In this document: piece by piece, positions 1 through 8,998 of the stretch
Layout: every line of letters starts with the position of its first letter
How positions within the stretch are numbered: position 1 is the first letter of the stretch
Virus record (IMG/VR): IMGVR_UViG_3300044529_000032
Location: 1-42,982 of that record
DNA length: 42,982 bases
Source: a virus
Strand: one strand, 5' to 3'
Program-made: the position numbers and the translations under genes
The notes under the pieces: model-generated
The model's database searches: none
Told to the model about the DNA's origin: nothing
The model's input: only the letters and a program-made list of their open reading frames with translations

Positions 1-149
1 CTCTGCGGCTTCCTTGATCGCGTCCTGCACGATCTGCTGGCGCTTTGCGGGGTCGTGCTCTTGAAAGATCTGCGACACCTTCGCCTGCTGCCACGCGCCC
101 TCGTCGTGCCGTTCCGCCGCTGCCCGTGGCGCGCTTCCGGCCTTCGCTT
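1..149. repeat. Terminal direct repeat, left copy (assembly overlap)
   Basis: These 149 bases recur at 42834-42982. The copies differ only at position 127 (T here, C at 42960). Both copies read through the same open frame of the giant virion gene on the minus strand, and the difference is a silent third-position change (Pro codon CCA versus CCG). The simplest reading is a circularly permuted or terminally redundant genome cut at an arbitrary point, giving 42,833 unique bases. A true physical terminal repeat inside a structural gene is less likely. Confidence 0.95.
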
Positions 150-3100
150 CGGTAAACGGGTTGAGATTGCCGAGGACCGCGGACGTTGCGCTCCGAGCGT
201 TCGGTGTCGCCGGCGCCATCCCGATCGCCACCCCGGCGTTCAGGTTCCGCGCGGCACCTACCAACCGGTCCGTCAGGTCCGCGTCCTTCGACAGGTGCAA
301 GCCCTGCACGGACCCGAGCGCGCCGTCCTTGTCGAGATAGAGCTCGTGGCCCGTGAGCAGCTGCGTGCCAAGCGCCGCACCGGGCCCGACAAACGCGAAG
401 GCGGTATTCGCCGCGGCGCGCACCGACTCCGAGACGCGATCGCCCTTCTTTGCGAACGCGATCGGTTCGAGTAGCCGGAGCGCCGCCGCGCTCGACGGGT
501 CCGTGAAACCCTTCCGGAGATAGACTTCCTTCGCTTGCGCGCCGAACAGCTTCGCGGCCTCATCGGGCGACCCTCGGAAGTACTTGTAGCTCCCGTCCGG
601 CAGGTGATACACCCCGCTCGCCATGTCCGTCTCGTGGCCCGGCGCGTTCTGTGTCGGTGCGTGGCCGGAGAGCAGGTATCCCGCCCCCGCGATCGCCGCC
701 GCTTGGCCGAGTGGCCCGCGCTGCGTTCGGAGGATGCGCGCGCCGATCCCCTCGCCTGGCGGACCACCACCCCCACCGATCGCCTTGAGCGAGCCGCCGA
801 GCTTCGCCCGTCCGATCGCGATAAATGGCGTCAGCCCGGACTTGTTCAGCGCCTGAATCGCGGTGCCCTGATTCTTGCCGATGTAGTTCCCGGAGTGCCC
901 GTTCACGTAGTCGCGCTCGAACCCGGTGAACGCCGGGTCCTTGATCGAGCCGCCCGCCTTCGTCCACGCCGCTTCCGCGTCCTTCGACGCGACCAAACGC
1001 AAGCGGGTATCCACGCCGTTCGGCCCGAACAGGGCGTGGTGGGCCGCATCGACCCATCCCTGCCCGCGTTCGTCGCCGATGCGGAGCGAGCCCGAGAGCG
1101 CGAGTCGCTGGAGCCGCGCGGTCGTCTCCGGCGCCTGCATGTCCACCCCAGCCGCTCGGCGCAGCGCATCCAGCGACTTGACGACCGGGAGACCCGTGAT
1201 CGCTTGCACCGCGCGGGGTTCTCCAGCGGGCAGGCCACGACTCACGTTCGAGGCTTCCGTGAGCGTGTGCCCCGCCGCCACCAGCGGGTTACTCAGGACC
1301 AAGCGCATCACGAACTTGTTCACGGCCGCCGCCCCTTTGGCGAGATGCGACGCTGGCCCGGAAGTCTGCTGATACCGCGCGAAGGCATCCGCGACATCCG
1401 GCGTGACCGCGAACCGCTGGACGGTCTGGTAGTTCGGGTCCGTCTTTGCGGGTGGCTGGATGATGTCTTTCTGGTCGTTGAACGCGATCAGCTTCTCGCC
1501 CGGTGCCGGGTTCTCCTCGGGAAGCAACTTCCGCACCCTGGCGTTCGGCTTCATGCTCTCGTCTGAAAGCGCCTGATAGACCTGATTCTTCGCCGCCTTC
1601 GTCACCTTGTCGCCCAAGTCGCGGGCCACGTTCGTCCGGTAGTCGGTCGAGTAGCCTTCGGCGCCACGGAACTCTTTCGCGGAGCCCGTCTCCCGCGTGG
1701 CCGCTGTCGGCGTCGCCACCGATGACGGCTCAGGCTTCAAGGTGTTCACCGGGCCTTGCAGGGGCTCTGACGCGCCAGCAGGGAGCAGCGCGTTGACGTT
1801 CGGCTTCTGCCCGAGTACGCGGAGTCTCAATCCCTTCCGTGGAACCGTGCTCTTGCCTTCGGCCGCGGCTTCCTGCGTCCGCTGAAGGAGTTCCTCGTTG
1901 ATCGTCTCCTGCGGCGTCAGGCGGGCATAGCCGACGCTCGTTTTCCGGAGCGCGCCGGGATCGACGCCCGCCCGCAACGCTGCGTGTTCGCCGAACGGTT
2001 CCACCATCGCGTTGTGCTTCGCGAGTGCCGCCTGAAACCACGGCTCCTGTTCGACGCCGTTCGGCACCTTCTCGCGGAGCGTAACGGCTTCGACCGTCGC
2101 GCGCGCCGCCGCCTGTTTCTTTGCGAACGCGTCTTTTTGGAGCGCGTCGTGCCCCTCGTCGCCTTTCTTGATGGCGAGGTCGTAGTCGGCTTGCGCGGGC
2201 TTCCGGATCTCCTCGGCGTCCTTCTGGGCGTCGTCAAGCACATCCTGAATGTGTTCCGCCGTTGCGCCGCTCTCGGCGAGCGCCTGCGCGCGCGCCCGAC
2301 CCGCTTCCTGCGCCGCGTCGGCTTTCGCGTTTTCTGCGTCGAAGTCCTGTTGTGCCAACTTCCGGACTTCCATCCGGTGGTTCACGGCCTGATTCGCCGT
2401 CGCCTCCGCGCCGTTCGCTTTCCGGCTCGCTTCGGCTTCCAAGTTCGCCGCCACGCGCGCGGTCTCGAAGTGCTCCGCCTGCTGTGGGGTCAGATCACTC
2501 GTGACCCGTCCCGCCAACTGCCGCCCGAACGCTTCCGCCTTCGCACGCGTCATCGCGCCAGCCGACTGTAACGCGTCACTCAGTGCCGGATGTTCCGTCG
2601 CGATGGGCGCATATGGGTTCGTGAACGCTTGCGTCGTCGCGGTACTGACTGCCTCACGGGCGGCTTTCGGGATCGAGAGCCCCGCCGCCCGCTCTTCAAG
2701 TCCGGTGGGTGCGAGTGCTGGAGCACCAGCGTCCGGCGCCGCCTCCGCCGCCTCGATTGCGGCACGCGTCTGGAGTGGCCCCTGCTGCGGCGGGACCATC
2801 GAGCGCGCGCTCTCGGTCGGCGGCGACAGGTCGGGCGCACGCGTGACACCACCGACCGAAGTTGCCGGTGGCTCGAGGACCGGAGTCCGAAGTGGGGCTG
2901 GCGCAGCGAACGGTGCGGGTCGAGGGACAGCGGCCGGCGGTTCGACCGTGGGCGCGTGAAATGACCGCCACGCGGCACCGATCACACTCGGGAGGACGGC
3001 GGCACCGGCCATCGTCGCGGCCTCACGACCCGGCACACGGTCCGGAAACTGCTCGGCCTGCGCGCGAATGTCCGGCGGCAACGTCAGCTCCGCCGCCTTC

Positions 3101-3459
3101 TGCCCGGCGTATGCTGCGGGTCGCGGCAACATCGCCGCCGTCGCACCCGCTCCGACCGCAAAGGCGGGAATGCCCGCACCGATCAACACACCAGGCGCCG
3201 CCAGCATCGCCATCGTCGTGAGCGGGTGCTCGAGCGCGGGATCTACGAGATACTGTCCGATGGATCGGAACGGCTCCGGAAGGTGCGTCGGGTTCGGGTT
3301 CGCCGGGCCCGCGCCGACCTGCGTCGCTTCGCTCGCGGCCATCGGCACGTTCAACTTCCGCAACGTGCGCGAACCGGCGGTCGGCACTGGCGCGAACGGA
3401 TTCCCGTCTGCTGGCGTCTCGGGCGTGAACGGATTGACGGCGACGGCCGGACCCGTCAT
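1..3459 (-). CDS. Giant virion protein, probable internal/ejection protein (N-terminal 1153 residues)
   Basis: The frame opens at ATG 3459, overlapping the previous stop by ATGA, and runs off the left edge. It continues at 42833-42666, so the full protein is about 1208 residues. Residues 81-113 are hydrophobic and Gly/Ala-rich. Residues about 315-480 are strongly charged and helical (coiled-coil-like). A Gly-rich stretch near 890-940 is followed by a second hydrophobic patch. Phe-containing NPFT/NPFA tags occur near the N terminus (residues about 6-21). It is the last of three consecutive genes after the tail genes, the place where podoviruses encode DNA-ejection proteins (T7 gp14-16, P22 gp7/16/20). 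That role is inferred from position and architecture. I see no lytic transglycosylase motif. A hypothetical structural protein is the alternative. Confidence 0.85.
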   Translation of the reverse strand, partial: MTGPAVAVNPFTPETPADGNPFAPVPTAGSRTLRKLNVPMAASEATQVGAGPANPNPTHLPEPFRSIGQYLVDPALEHPLTTMAMLAAPGVLIGAGIPAFAVGAGATAAMLPRPAAYAGQKAAELTLPPDIRAQAEQFPDRVPGREAATMAGAAVLPSVIGAAWRSFHAPTVEPPAAVPRPAPFAAPAPLRTPVLEPPATSVGGVTRAPDLSPPTESARSMVPPQQGPLQTRAAIEAAEAAPDAGAPALAPTGLEERAAGLSIPKAAREAVSTATTQAFTNPYAPIATEHPALSDALQSAGAMTRAKAEAFGRQLAGRVTSDLTPQQAEHFETARVAANLEAEASRKANGAEATANQAVNHRMEVRKLAQQDFDAENAKADAAQEAGRARAQALAESGATAEHIQDVLDDAQKDAEEIRKPAQADYDLAIKKGDEGHDALQKDAFAKKQAAARATVEAVTLREKVPNGVEQEPWFQAALAKHNAMVEPFGEHAALRAGVDPGALRKTSVGYARLTPQETINEELLQRTQEAAAEGKSTVPRKGLRLRVLGQKPNVNALLPAGASEPLQGPVNTLKPEPSSVATPTAATRETGSAKEFRGAEGYSTDYRTNVARDLGDKVTKAAKNQVYQALSDESMKPNARVRKLLPEENPAPGEKLIAFNDQKDIIQPPAKTDPNYQTVQRFAVTPDVADAFARYQQTSGPASHLAKGAAAVNKFVMRLVLSNPLVAAGHTLTEASNVSRGLPAGEPRAVQAITGLPVVKSLDALRRAAGVDMQAPETTARLQRLALSGSLRIGDERGQGWVDAAHHALFGPNGVDTRLRLVASKDAEAAWTKAGGSIKDPAFTGFERDYVNGHSGNYIGKNQGTAIQALNKSGLTPFIAIGRAKLGGSLKAIGGGGGPPGEGIGARILRTQRGPLGQAAAIAGAGYLLSGHAPTQNAPGHETDMASGVYHLPDGSYKYFRGSPDEAAKLFGAQAKEVYLRKGFTDPSSAAALRLLEPIAFAKKGDRVSESVRAAANTAFAFVGPGAALGTQLLTGHELYLDKDGALGSVQGLHLSKDADLTDRLVGAARNLNAGVAIGMAPATPNARSATSAVLGNLNPFTEAKAGSAPRAAAERHDEGAWQQAKVSQIFQEHDPAKRQQIVQDAIKEAAE

Positions 3460-4877
3460 GCGGTCGGACCCGCCAGCGGTTCCTCGTCTTCCTCAGGTGG
3501 CACGACGGTAGGCGCGGGCGCTTTCGGGGCGACCTGTGGCCCCTTCACTTTCAACACGTAGGCCGTCGCGTCCGCGGGCTTCATCCCGCCCTGCACCTTC
3601 GCGTTCCACAGGTCATGATGACTGAGCGCGTTCTCATCCGTGGCGGGCTTTGCGCCGAGCGGCGTGAGCTTCGGCATGGTGCCCGCCGATGCGTTCGGGA
3701 TCGCCGTAGGCGACGGTGTGACGGCTCCGGCGTTCGGGAGAGGCGTCGGTGCAGGCGTCGGAACATTGGGCCGCACGAGCGGCGCCACGCGCGGCGCGGG
3801 GGTACTAGGAGCTTTCCCTGCGCCCGGCGTGACGAGTGGCTGTAGCTGCTGTGCTGCCGCCGCGGCACCCTGCGGCGTCGGCGGTTCCCCCGCCTGCGGG
3901 ACCGCACCCGGCACTGGCGGCGGCAAGCGGACCTGCCCGTTCTTCGGCGTCACCAGCGGCGCGATCGGCGTGGTCGGCTTGGCTCCGACCGGAGCCGGGA
4001 CCGTCAGCTTCACCCGTGCCGCGTTGATGTCCTCCGCAGTTGGGGCCGCGCCCGGTGTCGAGCCCGGCGTCATCCCGGCCGCCTGCAGCCGCACGTTCGC
4101 GTTCGTCGCCGCCGCCGCACTCTTGGTGCCAACCGCCGCCGCCGATGCCCGCGCCTCGTAACTCTGAATCTTGAGCCGACTCGCCTCCGCCGCTACGTCC
4201 TTGTCGTTCGCGATGATCTGCTCGGCCTTGTCCGGATCACCACCGGAGAGCGTCGCGAGCTTCGCGAGGAAGTCGTTCTTCTGGAGCCGGTTCTGCGCTG
4301 GCGTGACGGGCTTGTTCGCACCGGCCGCCGTGCGCGCACGGATCGCTCGCTGGCCCACCCAATCGCGGAGCTCGGCCGCCTTTTGCAACGTGTCGAGCTT
4401 ATCCGTCTGCTTGTCGGTTTCCGCTTTGTGTTTCGAAGCGATGCCACGCGCATCTTTCAGCGCGCTCACGTAGTCGGTGCTCTCGGCGTCAAACTCCGGC
4501 GGCTGGCCCGATTCGTCCGGCTGCACCAGCGTGTGTTCCGGGAACTCCTTTGTGAGATCCCCATAGGCGCGCTTCTGCGTGGCCTGCTGGCGTGCGGACG
4601 GGGCCGCGAGGCGCTCTTGGGCGTTCCCGATCATCGCCGTGCGGTAGGCCGTCATTGCGTCGAGTTGCGCCCGGTGCATCTCGCTCTCCTGCTTCAATCG
4701 TGCGAGCTGCAACGCGTAGTTCTGCTGGCCCATCTTCCGGAGATAGGCCCCGTGCATGAGCGAGCTCGCGCCGCCGGAGATCGCGTTGATCGCGCCCGCG
4801 ACATCGATTTGATGCGGCTGCACGGGGAATACCCCCGAGTCGAACAAGCCGCCAGGATGCGCGCGCGGAATCGCCAT
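3456..4877 (-). CDS. Probable internal virion protein with Pro/Ala-rich tail
   Basis: 473 residues, starting at ATG 4877 behind a GAGGT ribosome site that overlaps the preceding stop region. The first 30 residues are mixed. Residues about 30-270 are helical with many Gln, Lys and Ala, ending in a region rich in AAAT motifs. Residues about 270-420 are a low-complexity Pro/Ala/Thr linker (repeats such as APLVTPKNG, APLVRPNVP). The C terminus is an acidic EEDEEP stretch. It lies between the gp14-like protein and the giant protein and overlaps the latter by ATGA, so the three are probably made together as an ejection set. I do not recognise a catalytic domain. The function is inferred from context. 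Confidence 0.8.
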   Translation of the reverse strand: MAIPRAHPGGLFDSGVFPVQPHQIDVAGAINAISGGASSLMHGAYLRKMGQQNYALQLARLKQESEMHRAQLDAMTAYRTAMIGNAQERLAAPSARQQATQKRAYGDLTKEFPEHTLVQPDESGQPPEFDAESTDYVSALKDARGIASKHKAETDKQTDKLDTLQKAAELRDWVGQRAIRARTAAGANKPVTPAQNRLQKNDFLAKLATLSGGDPDKAEQIIANDKDVAAEASRLKIQSYEARASAAAVGTKSAAAATNANVRLQAAGMTPGSTPGAAPTAEDINAARVKLTVPAPVGAKPTTPIAPLVTPKNGQVRLPPPVPGAVPQAGEPPTPQGAAAAAQQLQPLVTPGAGKAPSTPAPRVAPLVRPNVPTPAPTPLPNAGAVTPSPTAIPNASAGTMPKLTPLGAKPATDENALSHHDLWNAKVQGGMKPADATAYVLKVKGPQVAPKAPAPTVVPPEEDEEPLAGPTA

Positions 4878-4884
4878 CGTTACC

Positions 4885-5547
4885 TCACCCGTTCACGTTG
4901 AAATCGCTTGTGCTCGTTGCCATCTTCGCCGAGCCGGTCGAACCACCCGCTGCCGGGTTCGCCCACGCGCCGCGGCCCAACGGATTCACCGGGTCGATCC
5001 CGCGAAAGCTCCCCGGGTACGGCGTGCTCTGATCCCCCGAGAGCGCCGCGCCCGCTGAGACGCCAGACGGCAACGACGCCGGGTTCGCCTTCATCGCGTT
5101 CAGCGTGCTCCCCGCTTCCATCGCGTTCACGCCTGCGCCGATGCCGGCCGCGCCCGCGTTGATCATCGACTGGTTCGCGGTCTCGTTCACGCCCGAGAGT
5201 TCGGCCTGTTCCTGATTCTTCATGCCCGTCTGTTCGAGCGCCTGCTCGCGGCGGAGATCCAACGTCTGCTGCCCCCCGAGGGTATGCGCGCCACCGACGC
5301 CCACCGTCTCCCCGGGACCGACCGCCGTACCGGAAGTCACGTCGCCGCCACCCGTCAAGCCACGACCGCCGGACTGTTCCGCCACCTGTTGCCGGGTGTC
5401 CAGTTGCGAGAGCCCGAGCCGCTCCTGCCCGGTCTTGTACGCGTTCGAGATGATCCCCTTCGACCGTTGGCGCGTCTGATTCGCCCCGACAGCTCCGGCG
5501 ACTCCGGACGCCACGCCCACCCCGACTGATACGGCTATCCAAGACAT
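4885..5547 (-). CDS. T7 gp14-like internal virion protein candidate
   Basis: 220 residues. The start at ATG 5547 has GGAG 7-8 nt upstream and overlaps the end of the cupin gene by 13 bp. The N terminus (residues 2-22) is hydrophobic with glycine-zipper spacing (VGVGVASGVAGAVG), followed by a basic amphipathic helix (NQTRQRSKGIISNAYKTGQ). The rest is Gly/Ala/Gln-rich without cysteine. This layout, a short hydrophobic head then a polar helical body and about 200 residues in length, matches the small ejection protein of T7-type phages, which enters the outer membrane. The match is architectural, not sequence-based. Two larger candidate ejection proteins follow directly. Confidence 0.8.
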   Translation of the reverse strand: MSWIAVSVGVGVASGVAGAVGANQTRQRSKGIISNAYKTGQERLGLSQLDTRQQVAEQSGGRGLTGGGDVTSGTAVGPGETVGVGGAHTLGGQQTLDLRREQALEQTGMKNQEQAELSGVNETANQSMINAGAAGIGAGVNAMEAGSTLNAMKANPASLPSGVSAGAALSGDQSTPYPGSFRGIDPVNPLGRGAWANPAAGGSTGSAKMATSTSDFNVNG

Positions 5548-6014
5548 GCCATCTCCGGGGTGAGAGGGGAATCAGGGTGAGGAAGCAAGGTGTTCACATG
5601 CGGTTCGATCAGCAATCTCTCGAGTTGCTCCACATCTCGCACGTTGTCCGGGTTCGCGTGGACCGTCGTCCACACCACATCCTCGTGCACGAGCCCGACG
5701 CGACGGGTCCCCGGCGGTGCGACAAAAGCACACGGCGCGGTGATCGTCCGGCGCTGCTCGGGGCCGTGCACGCCCTCCACCCACACCTCGATAACCCCCT
5801 GAGAGATAATGTTGAGGTGCTCGGTGCGGTGAAGTTTCCCCGTCATGAACGTGCCGGCCACGGCTCGAATCTCGCGGGCGTATATCCCATCCCCGAAGTG
5901 ATGGAACACCGGGACTTCGACGCGTGGAAACCCCGCGACCATGCCCGCCTCGATCGCGTCCACGCTGGTCGAGGCGTTCGGTTCGATCAGGAGTGCCAAC
6001 GATTCCATCGTCAT
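5535..6014 (-). CDS. Cupin-fold protein in the tail gene cluster
   Basis: 159 residues from ATG 6014, chosen because GGAGG lies about 9 nt upstream and because residues upstream of it are low-quality Arg/Ser-rich shadow sequence. Residues about 50-110 fit a single cupin barrel: a GTFMTGKLHRTEHLN motif with two spaced histidines and a glutamate, then a GVIEVW turn and a PCAFVAPPGTRR strand. Cupins bind metal or small ligands. In this position it may be a minor virion or head-tail protein rather than an enzyme. It sits between a fibre-like beta protein and the ejection genes. Confidence is high that it is a gene and moderate for the fold. Confidence 0.85.
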   Translation of the reverse strand: MTMESLALLIEPNASTSVDAIEAGMVAGFPRVEVPVFHHFGDGIYAREIRAVAGTFMTGKLHRTEHLNIISQGVIEVWVEGVHGPEQRRTITAPCAFVAPPGTRRVGLVHEDVVWTTVHANPDNVRDVEQLERLLIEPHVNTLLPHPDSPLTPEMACLG

Positions 6015-6018
6015 CCCG

Positions 6019-6324
6019 TCAGCCTCCGGCCGCGATGAGTTTGATTTTCGCACCGAGGGCGGGCGCCGCCGTGAACTTGACGCGATTCGAGTCGCCCGCG
6101 TATCCCGCCGTGATCCCCCGGAGGGCGTAGTCGTAACTAGATCCCGGCTCTGCCTCGTGTTGCAAAACCCCGTTGATGAACACCATGAGATCGCCACCCC
6201 GAAGCACCGTCACGGGCAAGGCGAACTCCGTCGTCGCCCCGTCGCCCGCGACCACCGGCGCGGCGTGATGGAAATGCGCCATTGCGTCGAGCACGTTCCG
6301 CGGACGATCCTTGGCCCCACTCAT
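6019..6324 (-). CDS. Small beta-rich tail/fibre-domain protein
   Basis: 101 residues from ATG 6324 with GAGGT 6 nt upstream, 7 bp after the preceding gene. The core reads as one copy of a beta-sandwich unit common in podovirus tail proteins: DGATTEFALPVTVLRGG, then LMVFINGVLQ, a Tyr-containing turn, and a closing FTAAPALGAKIKLI strand. Such units decorate tails or form fibre shafts. It follows the tail tubular B candidate and precedes the cupin. The role as an attachment or decoration domain is inferred from the pattern and position. Confidence 0.8.
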   Translation of the reverse strand: MSGAKDRPRNVLDAMAHFHHAAPVVAGDGATTEFALPVTVLRGGDLMVFINGVLQHEAEPGSSYDYALRGITAGYAGDSNRVKFTAAPALGAKIKLIAAGG

Positions 6325-6331
6325 GAGGACC

Positions 6332-8326
6332 TCATTCGGCCGCACTCCCGCCCGAGGGCTTCTCGCCCAAGGCTTCGAGCTGATACCGACCGGCCGCCGC
6401 CACGCAGTCAAACCGGGCGCTGATCCATGTCCCGTTCCGTGGCAACAGCGGCAGACGCACGAGCGCGCGCTGGCCGTTCGAGCCGAGTCCCGGCAACATG
6501 CGCCACGCGGTCCCGCTCCACTGATTCAGGAGTGCGGCCGGGAACGCGGGCGTGATCGCCCCCGCCGTGCTATTGCCGATGTTCGGATTCGTCAGCGAGG
6601 TATCCAACCAGAGATCGTTGACCGCGGGCCCGACCGGCGCGACGGCCGCAATCGTAAGCAAGAAGTCGTCCGATGTAGCTTCGTCTACCGTCGTCGTCAC
6701 GTGGAACTGGATCGGCAACGCCCCCGCCGTCTCCCACGACAGCGTGAGGTACAGCCGCTTGAGCGAGCCCCGGCCATCCGGGCCGAACGCGGCATACGGG
6801 CCGAACTCCGTCGTCGGGAGCACGGCCGGCATGATCGGGCTGGCGCTCGGGACCGACTGGAAGCCGAACCGCTGCACGGTCGCCTTGCCCGCCGTTGCGG
6901 TGCCCAAGAACCGGACCTCGCGCTGCTGGCCCTCGCGACGAGCGTAGAGCGCCGCCGTGTACTGCACCCCGGAAAACACCTGTCGCGTGAAGCCGCCCGT
7001 CAGCACGTTGTACTTGATCAGCACGGTATCCTGGCCGAATCCCGAGCCCTCGCCCGCGTTGCACCACGGGATGCCGACCAGCACCTCGTGCCGGTCCCAG
7101 TCTACTGCGGTCCACACCAGATCCTGATTCGTCCGGCCGGGATAGCTGGCGAGCGTCCGCGTCGGGTCGGTCCAGATCAGATCCCAATAGCCGTTCGAAT
7201 GACCGTCAAAATCAACCAGCTTCTGAAAGAGCGCCACAGGGAGACTGGCCCCGTCGAAACTCCACAGCCCTTGATCGCTCACACCGTACATGAGCTTGTC
7301 CGGCCCTTCGATCAGCGCATACGGGCCGACGATGTTGAACGCCTTCATGACCGGCGTAAACCCGTCCGAGAGGAAGGAGTCTCGCCCGTAGCCCGCGATG
7401 TAGTGGAGCCCCTTGTTCGTGCCGAAGAACAGCTTGCCGAACAAGGCGATCGCGCCCCGGATGATTTCCCCCGCCCCGCCGAGCACGATGGCGTCCGAGT
7501 CGGTGAACTTGCGATTTCCGGAAGCCGCGATGTTGTCGTTCCCGTACTTGAGCGGGAGCCCGAGATTCGAGAACATCACGCGGGCAGGGCCGTCGCCGTT
7601 CGTGGCGTCCAGCGAGTCGAAGCCCCAGCCCCACGCGTGGTTGTTGTAGGCGATGACGCCGCGAAAGAACAACTGCTGCGCGTTACTCCCAACGTCGAGC
7701 CCGCCGCCACTGAGCACCACACCGTCGCCGTTCGCGCCCGTGCCGAGGGCGTTAAAATCGCCAATCGGAAACGCGACGGCGGCCGTGGCCCCGATGTCTT
7801 GCACCGCCGCGTAGAGGCCAAAGGCGGCGTTCGCTTTCGGGGCGAAGCCTTCCCGTGCCCCGAGACAGAACAAGGAGACATTCACTTCCTTCGTGCCGCC
7901 GCCATTGGGGACGGTCCAGACTCCCGGCCATGGATAGCCGGTCGCCACGATGCCTTCCGGATCGGGCGCCGTGTTGATCGGAGCCAAGCCCGTCGCGAAC
8001 GGTGACGCCTCGCCCTGCCGCGCAAAGGCAATCAGAAGATAGGCTTCTCCGGTGGGGTTGACGGTTCCCTGTCCGATCGCCAACACCTTCGTCTGATCGA
8101 ACCCTGGCATCGCCGCAAGCAACGCGTAGAGCCGGTCCCACGGTCCCCGCACCGCCGCCGAATCCTGTAACGTGAGATAGTCGCTCACATCGCTCGTGGC
8201 GACCAACGCGCCCCGTGTCCCGATGTCGTAGCCGTCCGCCTCGAGCAGCTCCGTGATCTGCCGCTGGCCGACCGCGCCCTGCAGGACGACGCCACCACCA
8301 AAGTTGCTGACATGAAGTGGGCTCAT
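6332..8326 (-). CDS. Tail tubular protein B-like / tail nozzle candidate
   Basis: 664 residues. ATG 8326 overlaps the adaptor stop (ATGA). The protein is almost all beta with recurring aromatic-glycine blade motifs (VWTVPNGGG, GLWSFDGASL, YNNHAWGWGFDSLD, DLVWTAVDWDRHEVLVGIPW), typical of a propeller-like body. A C-terminal domain of about 150 residues contains SLKRLYLTLSW and NGTWISARFDC. In T7 and relatives, gp12 forms the nozzle and has this size and composition, and it follows gp11, as here. The identification rests on order, length and beta-propeller character. Direct sequence similarity to gp12 could not be tested. Confidence 0.8.
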   Translation of the reverse strand: MSPLHVSNFGGGVVLQGAVGQRQITELLEADGYDIGTRGALVATSDVSDYLTLQDSAAVRGPWDRLYALLAAMPGFDQTKVLAIGQGTVNPTGEAYLLIAFARQGEASPFATGLAPINTAPDPEGIVATGYPWPGVWTVPNGGGTKEVNVSLFCLGAREGFAPKANAAFGLYAAVQDIGATAAVAFPIGDFNALGTGANGDGVVLSGGGLDVGSNAQQLFFRGVIAYNNHAWGWGFDSLDATNGDGPARVMFSNLGLPLKYGNDNIAASGNRKFTDSDAIVLGGAGEIIRGAIALFGKLFFGTNKGLHYIAGYGRDSFLSDGFTPVMKAFNIVGPYALIEGPDKLMYGVSDQGLWSFDGASLPVALFQKLVDFDGHSNGYWDLIWTDPTRTLASYPGRTNQDLVWTAVDWDRHEVLVGIPWCNAGEGSGFGQDTVLIKYNVLTGGFTRQVFSGVQYTAALYARREGQQREVRFLGTATAGKATVQRFGFQSVPSASPIMPAVLPTTEFGPYAAFGPDGRGSLKRLYLTLSWETAGALPIQFHVTTTVDEATSDDFLLTIAAVAPVGPAVNDLWLDTSLTNPNIGNSTAGAITPAFPAALLNQWSGTAWRMLPGLGSNGQRALVRLPLLPRNGTWISARFDCVAAAGRYQLEALGEKPSGGSAAE

Positions 8327-8997
8327 GCGGTCCCGCTCGGCACCCGTTCCGCCGGGCCATGCAAGAACTCCAGCGCCGACGCCGCCAGATGATACTCCGC
8401 CGCGAACGCCGCCACCCGCATCCCCTGATCCGCCGCCAGCTTCCGGAACTGCTCGGGATCACGATCCTCGTCCTTCGCGTCGAGATAAAGCGCGAGATCG
8501 TTCACCAAGAGCAGCGTGTGCCGCATCGGAAATACGGCGTCGATGGTGCTGGCCAAGGTCGAGAGCGTCGCCCCCGAGAGTAGCATCCACGCGTTGAGCA
8601 CGTCCCCGCCGACCGGATCGCCCGGCGCGAGTCGGGAGTAGATCGTGCTTCCGGTCCGGAACATGCACGGCGCCGTGTGATAGACGCGGGTGATCTCGGC
8701 GGCAGGAATGAGATGGACCGTCGCCCCACCGGCATACGGTGGCAGGGGGTTCGGGTACTGGATGCGCCGCAACTCGATCAGGTCCACCGGCAACGCGTAA
8801 CTCGCTGACGCCCCGACCAGCGTGATCGTGACGACGCTCGCAAACTCGTCCGGGCGCTGGCGGGCCGCGAGCGCATACACGAGAGCGTAGTTCCGGTTGA
8901 GGCGGTCCAGCAACTCGGCGTCAGTCGCCAACTTGCCTGGATCGTTCGCGGTACTACGGGCGTATCCGGCCTCGATCAGCTGTTCGGCGGTCGTCAT
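8323..8997 (-). CDS. Head-tail adaptor / tail tubular protein A-like
   Basis: 224 residues. The start at ATG 8997 lies 1 nt after the preceding TAA. The N-terminal helices (ELLDRLNRNYALVYALAARQRPDEF) and a following beta segment (SVVTITLVGASASYALP, then DLIELRRIQY) resemble the adaptor proteins that dock under the portal (P22 gp4, T7 gp11). A helical C-terminal part ends in a region rich in Ala and Glu. The gene is directly followed by the nozzle candidate, the usual podovirus order. The adaptor role is inferred. Confidence 0.8.
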   Translation of the reverse strand: MTTAEQLIEAGYARSTANDPGKLATDAELLDRLNRNYALVYALAARQRPDEFASVVTITLVGASASYALPVDLIELRRIQYPNPLPPYAGGATVHLIPAAEITRVYHTAPCMFRTGSTIYSRLAPGDPVGGDVLNAWMLLSGATLSTLASTIDAVFPMRHTLLLVNDLALYLDAKDEDRDPEQFRKLAADQGMRVAAFAAEYHLAASALEFLHGPAERVPSGTA

Positions 8998-8998
8998 C

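Noticed and set aside
1-149. Physical terminal repeats or attachment sites at window ends
   Set aside because: The repeat lies inside one reading frame, has a single silent change and no integrase is present; assembly overlap fits better.
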